From Lachnospiraceae bacterium (GTDB taxonomy: Bacteria; Bacillota; Clostridia; Lachnospirales; Lachnospiraceae): 64,000 nucleotides of DNA. Numbering within the stretch: the stretch's first letter is position 1; each line of letters starts with the position of its first letter. Shown in pieces: positions 10,401 to 17,653 of the stretch. A model generated the notes under the pieces. The model was not told the DNA's origin, did no database searches, and saw nothing but the letters and a program-made list of their open reading frames with translations. The stretch spans positions 62,001-126,000 of the forward strand of contig JAFUFI010000025.1 of NCBI GenBank assembly GCA_017469945.1. The letters are read 5' to 3'. The position numbers were made by a program, and so were the translations under genes.

Positions 10401-11447
10401 ATGGCAAATCAAAAGAGTCTTTCAAACGAAGAAATTGCATCATTTTTCAGACAGACCTCCATGCTTTTCTCAGCAGGTATCGGCCCCAGAGACGCGATGC
10501 AGATCCTGCTCGGAGACAGTAAAAACGAAAAAGGCCGCGAGCTGATAACTCAGATACGCGACACCTGCCGAAAGGGCGAGACCTTCTCAACCGCGCTTTC
10601 CGAGACAAAGGTATTTCCTGACTACGTTATCAATATGATCTCCCTCGGTGAGGAATCCGGAAAAACAGATACCTGTATGATCGCTCTTGCCGAGTTTTAC
10701 GAAAAAGAGCAGGCCATTTCCGAATCCTTAAGAGGAGCCCTTACCTACCCGGTGGTTATGCTGATCATGATGCTTGTTGTAATCATCGTACTTGTAGGAA
10801 AGGTTATGCCTATCTTCCAGCAGGTATTTAACGAGCTCGGTACCGATATGACAGGATTTGCGGGCTCGATGCTCAAGATTGGACAGGCTCTCAACAATTA
10901 CTCCATCGTATTTCTTTGCATCTTCGGAGTACTTGTTCTTTTCTATATTATTTCAAACCACACCGCCGCAGGGCGCAAGATAAGCCACAACTTCCTCGTT
11001 CATTTTCCTCTTACCAAGGGCTTCTACGAGAGCGTTGCCTGTGAACGTTTTGCAAGTTCCCTCGCCATCGCCATCTCCAGCGGTATGGATACATACTCCG
11101 GCCTCGATATGGCTAAAAAGATGGTTGAGCACCCCAAGATGTGCGAAAGAATCGATAAATGTAAAAATATGATCAGAGAGGGAAGCAACTTCTCCGAAGC
11201 TCTTTCCCACTCGGATATCTTCTCGAACCTTTATTCACAGATGGTTTCTGTCGGCTTTACAAGCGGTAATCCCGACACGGTCCTTATCCAGATTGCGGAC
11301 GCATACGAAAAGCAGTCGACAAAGAAGATCCAGTCCATCCTCTCCGTACTTGAGCCTACGCTGGTAATCATCCTTTCACTTATCGTAGGTATGATCCTAT
11401 TGTCGGTAATCCTTCCTCTTATGGGAATCATGTCAAGCATCGGATAA
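10401..11447 (+). CDS. Type II secretion / type IV pilus inner-membrane platform protein (GspF/PilC family)
   Basis: 348 residues from ATG 10401, chosen because GAGGA precedes it; an upstream in-frame start would overlap the lipoprotein. Two T2SSF repeats are visible, each with a cytoplasmic helical bundle followed by hydrophobic segments: FFRQTSMLFSAGI and later ERFASSLAIAISSGM. Strongly hydrophobic stretches lie near residues ~115-140, ~165-185 and at the C-terminus (~320-345). The protein forms the base on which pilins assemble and which the GspE/PilB ATPase engages. No such ATPase is encoded in this window. It is the second gene of a six-gene plus-strand operon. Confidence 0.93.
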   Translation: MANQKSLSNEEIASFFRQTSMLFSAGIGPRDAMQILLGDSKNEKGRELITQIRDTCRKGETFSTALSETKVFPDYVINMISLGEESGKTDTCMIALAEFYEKEQAISESLRGALTYPVVMLIMMLVVIIVLVGKVMPIFQQVFNELGTDMTGFAGSMLKIGQALNNYSIVFLCIFGVLVLFYIISNHTAAGRKISHNFLVHFPLTKGFYESVACERFASSLAIAISSGMDTYSGLDMAKKMVEHPKMCERIDKCKNMIREGSNFSEALSHSDIFSNLYSQMVSVGFTSGNPDTVLIQIADAYEKQSTKKIQSILSVLEPTLVIILSLIVGMILLSVILPLMGIMSSIG

Positions 11448-11463
11448 ACAAAAGGGTAAATCA

Positions 11464-11808
11464 ATGAACAGATTTGAACAGGCAACACCTTCGCCAATTA
11501 AATATGTTTCAAAATATCTGCCGATTGTGTTTTTCGTTGTGATACTGGTAGTGTTCTTTATACTTTTGGGAACGGTATCCGACGATACCTTAGCCCGCCA
11601 GAAGCAAAGCCTCGAAACCGCTCTTGAGCATGATATCGCTCAATGCTACGCCTTAGAGGGAATGTATCCGGCAGATGTTGATTATTTAACCAAGCATTAC
11701 GGTCTTACCTATGACCATGATACCTTTGTTGTACAGTACACTTTTTACGGAGAAAACCTTTATCCGGATTACGTTGTGACTTTCAAATCCGGAGTATCTT
11801 TCTATTAA
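11464..11808 (+). CDS. Pilin-like single-pass protein in the GspF operon
   Basis: 114 residues. A short polar N-terminus is followed by one strong membrane helix (~19-38, YLPIVFFVVILVVFFILL) and an extracytoplasmic domain with a helix (LARQKQSLETALEHDIAQC) and the phrase YALEGMYPADVDYLTKHYG, which resembles the YP...L pattern of pseudopilins. No G-x4-E prepilin peptidase site precedes the helix, so it may be a minor, unprocessed component. It begins 16 bases after the GspF stop. I recognise it as a type found beside GspF in related genomes but can give no specific function. Confidence 0.82.
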   Translation: MNRFEQATPSPIKYVSKYLPIVFFVVILVVFFILLGTVSDDTLARQKQSLETALEHDIAQCYALEGMYPADVDYLTKHYGLTYDHDTFVVQYTFYGENLYPDYVVTFKSGVSFY

Positions 11809-11831
11809 AGACCTTCCAGTGAGGAAACGAT

Positions 11832-12335
11832 ATGCAGCAAAAACAGACTCCTCATATTATTGATGTAATATTTGTGCTTGCGCTGTTCGGAGCCTTCGCC
11901 TTTTCAGCCGTAATGCTGATAATCGCCGGTTCTTCCATCTACCGCAACACCATCAACAATATGCAGGCCAATTTTGAAACAAGAACATCCAGTTCCTATA
12001 TAAGCGAAAAGATGCGACAGGGCGGAAAGATCGGTACCCTTTCTTCCGATTACGGAGATGTACTTGCAATCTACAAAACAGTCGACAAGCGTGAGTACGC
12101 GACCTATCTGTACTGCCGTGACGGTTATCTTTGCGAGCTGTACGCCCCCGCCGATCACAACCTGACCCTCGGTCTTCTTGCCGCAGGCCAAAAAATCACA
12201 GAGCTTGAAACAATTGATGTCGAAGATACCGTTTCCGAAAACGTGATTGAAGTAAACCTTAGCCATAAAGACGGAGCTGTAAACAGACTTTTATTGCAAA
12301 ACTACTCGGGAGAATCCCCTAATGAAACATTCTAA
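11832..12335 (+). CDS. DUF4860-like pilus-operon protein
   Basis: 167 residues with one N-terminal membrane segment (~10-33, DVIFVLALFGAFAFSAVML) and an extracytoplasmic domain that begins RTSSSYISEKMRQ. This pattern fits my memory of the DUF4860 family, which accompanies type II secretion/type IV pilus genes in Clostridia. It resembles ComGF-type minor pilins in size and layout, but no canonical prepilin cleavage site is visible. Spacing of 23 bases from the preceding gene and a 14-base overlap with the next place it within the operon. Confidence 0.82.
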   Translation: MQQKQTPHIIDVIFVLALFGAFAFSAVMLIIAGSSIYRNTINNMQANFETRTSSSYISEKMRQGGKIGTLSSDYGDVLAIYKTVDKREYATYLYCRDGYLCELYAPADHNLTLGLLAAGQKITELETIDVEDTVSENVIEVNLSHKDGAVNRLLLQNYSGESPNETF

Positions 12336-12780
12336 ATCAGGACTTTTCCTTATGGAGATGATAGTGTGCATCCTGTTCTTCTCCCTGAGCGCCGCAGTAA
12401 GCGCCCAGATGTTTGCCAAGTCACACATCATCAGCCAGACCGCTATAAATGAAAACCACGCGGTAATAGAAGTTAATAATGTGGCGGAAGCTTTCTACGC
12501 AGAAAACGGAAATATAGCCGGGATTTCGGAAATCCTTTATCCCGGACTTTCTCTGACCACCCCCGAAAGCATTACCGTTTACTTTGACGCAGGATTTAAC
12601 GCTGTTTCTTTTGACGGGGAAGCTGCGGCTTACTATGTAGAGTTAAAAACGGGCGACCTTAACGATAACCACACAAAAGACGGTACGGTCAGCTTCTACG
12701 ATATGTCCGATACTTCCAAGCCGATTTACAGCCTTGACATAACCGTAAACGTCCCCCGTAGCGCTAAAGAGATCGAGTAA
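12322..12780 (+). CDS. Prepilin-like (minor pseudopilin) protein
   Basis: 152 residues. The N-terminus carries a type IV prepilin processing site: after KHSKSG comes LFLME, placing Glu at +5 of the predicted mature protein, followed by a hydrophobic helix (~9-27). This is the only protein of the operon with a clear G-x4-E motif. The rest is a predicted globular domain of GspI/GspH size. It would be cleaved by a prepilin peptidase, which is not encoded here. The start overlaps the preceding gene by 14 bases. Confidence 0.85.
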   Translation: MKHSKSGLFLMEMIVCILFFSLSAAVSAQMFAKSHIISQTAINENHAVIEVNNVAEAFYAENGNIAGISEILYPGLSLTTPESITVYFDAGFNAVSFDGEAAAYYVELKTGDLNDNHTKDGTVSFYDMSDTSKPIYSLDITVNVPRSAKEIE

Positions 12781-12791
12781 TTGGAGCAAAT

Positions 12792-13256
12792 ATGGCTAAA
12801 CAAAATTCCATCCTTGGAGAACAACCGAAAAATGCCCCCGAATTTAAACTAAATCCGGGGTCCACATCCATCCTTTTGATATTTGTAACGCTCTGCCTTG
12901 TTGCATTTGCCGTGCTTTGCGTTGTCAGCTCAAATTCTGACAGAAAGCTTGGCGGCAAGGTTATAAACAGAACGGGCGAATATTACGCCGCCTGCAACAG
13001 AGCCCAGAGCCTCATAGCCGATATCGACCACGAGCTCCTCAGCGCGTATAAGTTTGCCAAAGGAGATGAGGAAGTTTTCTACAACTCCGTCGGCGGAAGC
13101 TCGAGATCGTTTGTTATCGACATCAATTCAAAGCAGAAGCTTTATGTAGAGCTGTCCCTGCTATACCCGAAGGAGGGATCCGACGACCCCTTCTACAAGA
13201 TCACTTCCTGGAAAGTCAGCTCCGGCAGCTCCGGCAGCACCATCACTATCGAGTAA
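12792..13256 (+). CDS. Pilus-operon membrane protein, last gene of the operon
   Basis: 154 residues. About 20 polar residues (ending FKLNPGSTS) precede one membrane helix (~26-46, ILLIFVTLCLVAFAVLCVV). After it come NSDRKLGGK and an alpha-helical region with YYAACNRAQ. The layout (short cytoplasmic part, helix, external domain) resembles PilX/GspK-like minor pilins but lacks a recognisable cleavage site. Similar proteins close GspF operons in related bacteria, as I recall. The TAA stop (13254-13256) is formed by the first bases of a REP-like element that begins at 13255. Confidence 0.8.
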   Translation: MAKQNSILGEQPKNAPEFKLNPGSTSILLIFVTLCLVAFAVLCVVSSNSDRKLGGKVINRTGEYYAACNRAQSLIADIDHELLSAYKFAKGDEEVFYNSVGGSSRSFVIDINSKQKLYVELSLLYPKEGSDDPFYKITSWKVSSGSSGSTITIE

Positions 13257-13340
13257 AATGACCAGGGGGGACGGGGATGGGGGTTCATTTTAGGAGTATT
13301 TATAAAATGAACCCCCATCCCCGTCCCCCCGGGTCATTTT
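13255..13340. repeat. REP-like element, two 37-base units in inverted orientation
   Basis: Unit 1 (13255-13291) and unit 2 (13304-13340) are reverse complements of each other with one mismatch, separated by a 12-base AT-rich spacer. Each unit runs from AAAATGA to TCATTTT around a G/C-rich core with GGGGACGGGG or its complement. The whole element can fold into a very stable hairpin. It shares the unit found at 6033-6104. Confidence 0.85.
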
Positions 13341-13341
13341 A

Positions 13342-13380
13342 CAAAAAAAACGCAGCCCTTATCCAAGGGTTGCGTTTTTA
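13342..13380. terminator. Intrinsic terminator shared by convergent genes
   Basis: The hairpin CGCAGCCCTT-ATCC-AAGGGTTGCG (13351-13374) is flanked by A8 on the left and T5 on the right. It overlaps the last codons of the minus-strand lipoprotein gene and would also stop transcription of the plus-strand pilus operon. Confidence 0.8.
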
Positions 13381-14066
13381 AGTGTCATAAAGGCAAAATC
13401 CGCTTCCAGATATATGTCAAATGTTCCGATCACTGTAATTTCTTCGCCATTTGCCGGGAAATCATTCGGGTAAGTATAAGCGTCCGTAGGTACAAATTCT
13501 ATTCCCTGTGAACAGCAGGCCAGCGCATCCTCAATAATGCAGGCATGGTATTCATTACCGCTGTTTGAATCATAATAATAGCTGTAAGATCCCCTCATTT
13601 TAATGGTCTTTCCGATATAGTCGTTCGGTCTGGCCATCATATTATAAACCTCAGCATAGACCATGTCCTTGCCCATAACCGTAAGATCTATATCGATTGC
13701 TCCGCTCTCAGTGCTACCTGCGCTTGCGGTGTTCTCCTCTTTATTTCCCTCTGCTTCAGTCGTATCCTGCTCTTCTTTTTCAGGGCTTAGTTCTGTCTCA
13801 CCAACCCCATCTTCATCACTCATAGGATAATCTCCTGAAGCTAAGATGTCGTCAAGCGAGCCGGTACTTGTTTCCGTAGTTTCGCTACTATCGCTATTCT
13901 TCTCTTCTGCTTTGGCATCTTCCTTATCCATCTCCGATTGGATAACCTGAGCTATGCTCTGTGTACCGCTGACATTATGCGTTGAAGCTGACCCGTCCGA
14001 GCAGCCCGTCAAACAGATCATTGCCACCGCTAACACACATATGCACAATAACTTCTTTTTTGCCAT
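13359..14066 (-). CDS. Lipoprotein in the zinc-uptake operon, OB-fold-like C-terminus
   Basis: 235 residues. A lipoprotein signal peptide ends at CLTGC (Cys22). A long acidic, Ser/Thr/Glu-rich linker (~25-125) leads to a C-terminal domain (~130-235) with YIGKTIKMRGSY, ACIIEDALACCSQGIEF and GEEITVIGTFD, the alternation expected of a small beta-barrel. The adjacent CysCys is reminiscent of the CC-containing domain of TIGR03943/YcgQ-like proteins that often accompany metal uptake genes; this is a memory-based suggestion. It starts 13 bases after znuB stops, so it is the distal gene of the zur operon. A zinc-related role is inferred from position only. Confidence 0.8.
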   Translation of the reverse strand: MAKKKLLCICVLAVAMICLTGCSDGSASTHNVSGTQSIAQVIQSEMDKEDAKAEEKNSDSSETTETSTGSLDDILASGDYPMSDEDGVGETELSPEKEEQDTTEAEGNKEENTASAGSTESGAIDIDLTVMGKDMVYAEVYNMMARPNDYIGKTIKMRGSYSYYYDSNSGNEYHACIIEDALACCSQGIEFVPTDAYTYPNDFPANGEEITVIGTFDIYLEADFAFMTLKNATLG

Positions 14067-14079
14067 TTTCGTCCTCCGG

Positions 14080-14919
14080 TTATCTTCCTCCGGTTATCTT
14101 TCCTATTACCCAGCAGATTCCGAATACAACCACGTCTACGGCAACGATGGTGGAGCCGATAGGTGTCTCGGCGAGGATTGAGACTATAAGTCCCAAAAGA
14201 GCGCAGATAACGGATATGATAGCAGAGAAAATTGTAACCTGTTTAAAGTTTCTAAATATCCTCATAGCCGAAAGCGCAGGGAATATTACGAGCGCGGAAA
14301 TGAGGAGGGAACCTACAAGGTTCATTGCCAGTACTATTATAACTGCAATTACGATAGCGATCAAAAGGTTATAAGCGTTTGTTTTAACTCCGCTCGCCTT
14401 TGAGAAATCTTCATCGAAGGTCACGGCAAATATCTTGTTGTAGAAAAAGATAAATATAGCCACAACCAGCACAGAAAGCACAATGCAAAGGATAACTTCC
14501 TTCGGCTTAAGAGTAAGTATTGATGTCGCTCCGAAAAGCGTACTGCACACATCTCCCGAAAGGTTTGAAGAGGTGGAAAATACGTTCATGATAAGGTAGC
14601 CGAAAGCAAGCGCTCCGACACTTATCATCGCGATAGCGGCATCACCCTTTATCTTTGCATTATTGCCTTTTCTAAGGAGCAGTACAGCGCTTAAAACCGT
14701 TACAGGAAGTATAAGCAGCATATTGTTGGTCAGCTTAAGGACTGTAGCCACAGCCATAGCTCCGAAAGCTACATGCGAAAGACCGTCTCCGATATAAGAA
14801 AAGCGCTTAAGCACAAGGGTCACCCCAAGAAGGGATGAGCAAAGAGCGATAAGTACCGCTACGATTATGGCATATCTTACAAAGGGATACTGGAGATACA
14901 TAATAAGTTTGTCAATCAT
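14080..14919 (-). CDS. znuB: Zinc/manganese ABC transporter permease
   Basis: 279 residues from ATG 14919, preceded by GGAGG within the end of znuC; the longer ORF reading from 15027 would overlap znuC by 104 bases and is rejected. The protein is almost entirely hydrophobic with about eight helices, and contains the ABC-3 family patterns YIGDGLSHVAFGAMA and MNLVGSLLISALVIFPA. It forms the membrane channel for the metal delivered by ZnuA and powered by ZnuC. Only 4 bases separate the start from the znuC stop codon. Confidence 0.93.
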   Translation of the reverse strand: MIDKLIMYLQYPFVRYAIIVAVLIALCSSLLGVTLVLKRFSYIGDGLSHVAFGAMAVATVLKLTNNMLLILPVTVLSAVLLLRKGNNAKIKGDAAIAMISVGALAFGYLIMNVFSTSSNLSGDVCSTLFGATSILTLKPKEVILCIVLSVLVVAIFIFFYNKIFAVTFDEDFSKASGVKTNAYNLLIAIVIAVIIVLAMNLVGSLLISALVIFPALSAMRIFRNFKQVTIFSAIISVICALLGLIVSILAETPIGSTIVAVDVVVFGICWVIGKITGGR

Positions 14920-14923
14920 CTTT

Positions 14924-15622
14924 TTATACCTCCTCTCCCAAGAAATTGCGGCCAAGACTGCTTTCAAGATAGTCTTTTTTTGTTCCGAAATAAATCGTCT
15001 CTCCGATGTGGAGAATATGGCTTGCATACTTTAAGGCCGCAGAAATATCGTGCGAGATCATAATAATACTGATTCCCTCTTTATTAAGGCTCTCGATCAG
15101 CGCATACATCTCCGCAGTAACCTTAGGATCAAGTCCCGCTACAGGCTCGTCAAGAAGAAGGAGCTTTCCTGTCGCGCAAAGGGCTCTTGCCAAAAGGACG
15201 CGCTGCTGCTGACCGCCTGAGAGTTCTCTGTAGCACCTGTCTTTAAGATGAGTGATTCCCATCTTTTCCATATTATCTTCCGCGAGCTTTTTCTCCGCCT
15301 TGTTATAAAAAGGTCTGAGACCGGTCTTTGCCTGGCATCCCGATAAAACAATCTCTCTTACCGCTGCGGGAAAATCTCTCTGTACAAGGGTTTGCTGAGG
15401 CAGATAGCCTATATCCTTTTTCGTAAGTCCGTCTCCGAAAGTGATGGTTCCGCCATAGGGCTTTTGAAGTCCAAGAAGCGTCTTCATCAAAGTCGTTTTA
15501 CCGGAACCGTTTTCGCCAACGATACACAAATAATCGCCCTTATTTATTTCAAATGATAAATCCGTTAATATAGCCTGATTATCGTATCCCAGCGACAGAC
15601 TATCTGCTTTCAGCAGTGCCAT
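14924..15622 (-). CDS. znuC: Zinc/manganese ABC transporter ATP-binding protein
   Basis: 232 residues with all ATPase motifs: Walker A GENGSGKTT (~37-45), Q-loop LPQQTL, signature LSGGQQQR, Walker B LLLLDEP, D-loop GLD and H-loop MISHD. It powers metal import with the ZnuB permease. The start is preceded by GGAGG and lies 15 bases after the znuA stop codon, consistent with one operon. Zinc rather than manganese is inferred from the His-rich loop of the partner ZnuA and the linked Fur-family regulator. Confidence 0.95.
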   Translation of the reverse strand: MALLKADSLSLGYDNQAILTDLSFEINKGDYLCIVGENGSGKTTLMKTLLGLQKPYGGTITFGDGLTKKDIGYLPQQTLVQRDFPAAVREIVLSGCQAKTGLRPFYNKAEKKLAEDNMEKMGITHLKDRCYRELSGGQQQRVLLARALCATGKLLLLDEPVAGLDPKVTAEMYALIESLNKEGISIIMISHDISAALKYASHILHIGETIYFGTKKDYLESSLGRNFLGEEV

Positions 15623-15637
15623 TTTAAAATCCTCCGA

Positions 15638-16672
15638 TTAATTGAGAGCTTTCTTTAAAACCTCAAGATTGCTCATCATAATTCCGAGATAAGTCGTACC
15701 TTCCTTCACATCTTTAGATGTGGTAGACTGCATAGAGTCAAGCGTAAGTACGTCCATATCCTTGCCATTTGTGTTATTGATAATTGTATCTGCGATGTCT
15801 GCCTTTGTTCCCTCGATCTTCATTACATGCTTTAAGCCAAGTTCATCGACCTTATTTGCTAGGAACACGATGGTCTCAAAGCTTGCTTCGGTCTCAGCCG
15901 AGCATCCTACAAATGCAGCATAATAATCGAGTCCGTAGTCGTCCACAAGGTATCTGAAGGGGAATCTGTCGCCAAACAAAACTGTCTTAACCTCGGCTGC
16001 AGATGTAACCGCTTCATACTGCTTATCAAGTTTATCAAGTTCAGCCTTGTAGGAATCAAGGTTTGTTCTGTAACTTTCAGCGTTAGCAGCATCGATCTTT
16101 TCAAGACCGGCCTCGATAGCATCGCAGATCACAGCAGTATTCTTAAGAGAAAGCCAAACATGTTCGTCAAACTCTATCTCTCCCTCTTCATGCTCATGGT
16201 CGTGGTCATCTTCATGGTCATTCTCTTCGCCCTCTTCATGGTCGTGATCCTCGTCCTCATGGTCATGCTCCATGCCTTCCTTAACTTCCTCGGCCTTTAC
16301 ACTCTCTCCGAGGGTCTCAAGAAGGTTTATAACAACCATATCTTTATTCTTTGCTTCCGAGAGAGCATCCTCTACCCACTCATCGGATTCGCCGCCTACA
16401 TATATAAACATATCGCAGTCGGAAATCTTAGCGATGTCAACCGCAGTAGGCTGATAGCTGTGAAGGTCCACCCCATTGTCAAGAAGCATAGTAACATCGA
16501 TATTGTCGATATCCCAGGCGATATTCTTTACCCAGTCATACTCAGGGAAAATAGTTGCAACAACGCTTATCTTACCGGAAGCATCTCCGGCTGCTGACGT
16601 ATTTGTTCCACATGCCGCAAGGCAGGTTACTGCATAAAAAGCTACTAAAATAGCTGAAATAATCTTTTTCAT
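15638..16672 (-). CDS. znuA: Zinc-binding lipoprotein of ABC transporter (His-rich ZnuA)
   Basis: 344 residues. A signal peptide with lipobox (CLAAC) is followed by a cluster A-I binding protein. A His/Asp/Glu-rich loop at roughly residues 135-175 contains about a dozen histidines (e.g. HDHEDEDHDHEEG, DDHDHEHEEG), a hallmark of zinc-specific ZnuA/AdcA proteins. Further metal ligands are likely in DLHSYQP, DEHVWLS and the FGDRFPFRYL region. The protein captures zinc outside the membrane and delivers it to ZnuB. The start has AAGGAG. It lies 62 bases downstream of the small Cys/His membrane protein; no separate promoter is evident. Confidence 0.95.
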   Translation of the reverse strand: MKKIISAILVAFYAVTCLAACGTNTSAAGDASGKISVVATIFPEYDWVKNIAWDIDNIDVTMLLDNGVDLHSYQPTAVDIAKISDCDMFIYVGGESDEWVEDALSEAKNKDMVVINLLETLGESVKAEEVKEGMEHDHEDEDHDHEEGEENDHEDDHDHEHEEGEIEFDEHVWLSLKNTAVICDAIEAGLEKIDAANAESYRTNLDSYKAELDKLDKQYEAVTSAAEVKTVLFGDRFPFRYLVDDYGLDYYAAFVGCSAETEASFETIVFLANKVDELGLKHVMKIEGTKADIADTIINNTNGKDMDVLTLDSMQSTTSKDVKEGTTYLGIMMSNLEVLKKALN

Positions 16673-16734
16673 AATTGCTCCTTAATGATCATATCTTTTT
16701 ATATTTATCGCTTACAATACATATATTTATCAGA

Positions 16735-17067
16735 TCAATCATTAAGCCTTACTTTGTATGAGACCAAAGACCTTTCCGCACATACAGATTTAAATCTGCC
16801 CGCTTCAAAGATTGCCGCAAATACTATTCCGAAGGATATAAGAACCGGCGTTGCAAAATTAAGAATTTTGACGCTTGCCTCGCATATGCTTAATACCTCG
16901 CAGATAGGACAGTCTTCTCCGCTACAGTCATGGTGAAATTCTTCGCCCGATATGTATGACGAGAAAAGGACCGTGAACATAAAGCAAAGAACAAAGATTC
17001 CCGCGACGGCTATCTTAGCGATGTCTATTCTGTTTTTTTCGTTTCTTCTTTTTGACATTTCTCGCAT
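16735..17067 (-). CDS. Small two-helix membrane protein with Cys/His cluster in zinc operon
   Basis: 110 residues (or 107 if the ATG at 17058 is used). Two hydrophobic helices (~16-38 and ~68-88) flank a loop with HHDCSGEDCPIC and a further Cys, six potential metal ligands within 18 residues (His45, His46, Cys48, Cys53, Cys56, Cys62). The gene overlaps the end of zur by 34-43 bases and precedes znuA. I do not recognise a named family. Position and ligands suggest a zinc-handling role, such as sensing, storage or relay at the membrane, but this is inference. Neither start has a strong ribosome site, so translational coupling to zur is likely. Confidence 0.75.
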   Translation of the reverse strand: MREMSKRRNEKNRIDIAKIAVAGIFVLCFMFTVLFSSYISGEEFHHDCSGEDCPICEVLSICEASVKILNFATPVLISFGIVFAAIFEAGRFKSVCAERSLVSYKVRLND

Positions 17068-17462
17068 ATTCCGTACAAAACCGTTCTTGAAGGGTCGATC
17101 TTAAAGTTGTGATGGCCCAAAAGGTGATGTTCCAGCTCCTGCATCTCGTTGCATTTAAGATGGATAAGCCTTCCGCAGTTCTCACACTTTAAATGAATGC
17201 AGGAAACTTTTTCCTCTTCGGATTCATCCCCTATATACTCGTAGCAAGCTGAGCTGTTGACATCAACTATATACTTGTTGACAAGCCCCTCCTCCACAAG
17301 TTTATCCATCTGCCTGTAAATAGTCGACTGTCCCACAGAAAGCCCCATATCGCGGATATGGTCATTCATATCGGCGATGGTAACATGCCCGTCTTTTTTA
17401 GACTTTAAGAAGTCTAAAATAATCTCCTGCTGTTTAGTTTTATATTTTGGTCTAATTCCCAT
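17025..17462 (-). CDS. zur: Fur-family zinc uptake regulator
   Basis: 145 residues, the usual Fur/Zur length. An N-terminal winged helix (TKQQEIILDFLKSKKDGHVT ... GQSTIYRQMDKLVEEGLVNKY) is followed by a dimerisation domain with the structural zinc site CENCG and CEKC. It would repress the operon when zinc is plentiful. Two operator-like palindromes stand in its own promoter, pointing to autoregulation of the whole six-gene unit. It is called Zur rather than Fur or PerR because of the downstream znu genes; PerR specificity cannot be excluded by motif alone. Confidence 0.9.
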   Translation of the reverse strand: MGIRPKYKTKQQEIILDFLKSKKDGHVTIADMNDHIRDMGLSVGQSTIYRQMDKLVEEGLVNKYIVDVNSSACYEYIGDESEEEKVSCIHLKCENCGRLIHLKCNEMQELEHHLLGHHNFKIDPSRTVLYGICEKCQKEETKKTE

Positions 17463-17499
17463 TTTCTATCCTTCATAAACTTCAGTTTTAAAAGCAAAA

Positions 17500-17540
17500 T
17501 TGAGAATCGTTCCCAAAATCAATTTGAGAACCATTCCCAA
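17500..17540 (-). promoter_or_regulatory. Tandem Zur operator boxes
   Basis: Two copies of TTGAGAAnnnTTCCCAA occur at 17500-17516 and 17524-17540, each an inverted repeat with 7-base arms and one mismatch. Their starts are 24 bases apart. The pattern is of Fur/Zur box type and lies just downstream of the -10 element of zur. Confidence 0.8.
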
Positions 17541-17568
17541 CTTTACTACCAATCCTTATATTTGTCAA
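17540..17568 (-). promoter_or_regulatory. Promoter of the zur-znu operon
   Basis: Minus strand: -35 TTGACA (17563-17568, perfect), a 17-base spacer and -10 TAAAGT (17540-17545). The operator boxes begin at the -10 element and extend over the expected transcription start, so bound repressor would block the polymerase. Confidence 0.75.
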
Positions 17569-17585
17569 TGAAATAATAGACTTTT

Positions 17586-17620
17586 AAGAAAAAAATCAGG
17601 GAGCTTTTTGCTCCCTGATT
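17586..17620 (-). terminator. Intrinsic terminator of rpoC
   Basis: Perfect 11-base arms AATCAGGGAGC / GCTCCCTGATT (17594-17604 and 17610-17620) with a five-base loop, followed on the minus strand by a T-run. It lies 33 bases after the rpoC stop codon and closes the rplJL-rpoBC unit. Confidence 0.92.
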
Positions 17621-17653
17621 AATAATATTGTCTTTTTGATAAAAGTTTATCGT

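Noticed and set aside
14920..15027. Longer start for znuB, adding 36 residues
   Set aside because: It would overlap znuC by over 100 bases and lacks a ribosome site; ATG 14919 follows GGAGG.
16135..16275. Repeated CAT/CTC triplets that look like a short tandem repeat or CRISPR-like run
   Set aside because: They encode the His/Asp/Glu-rich metal loop of ZnuA and have no spacer structure.
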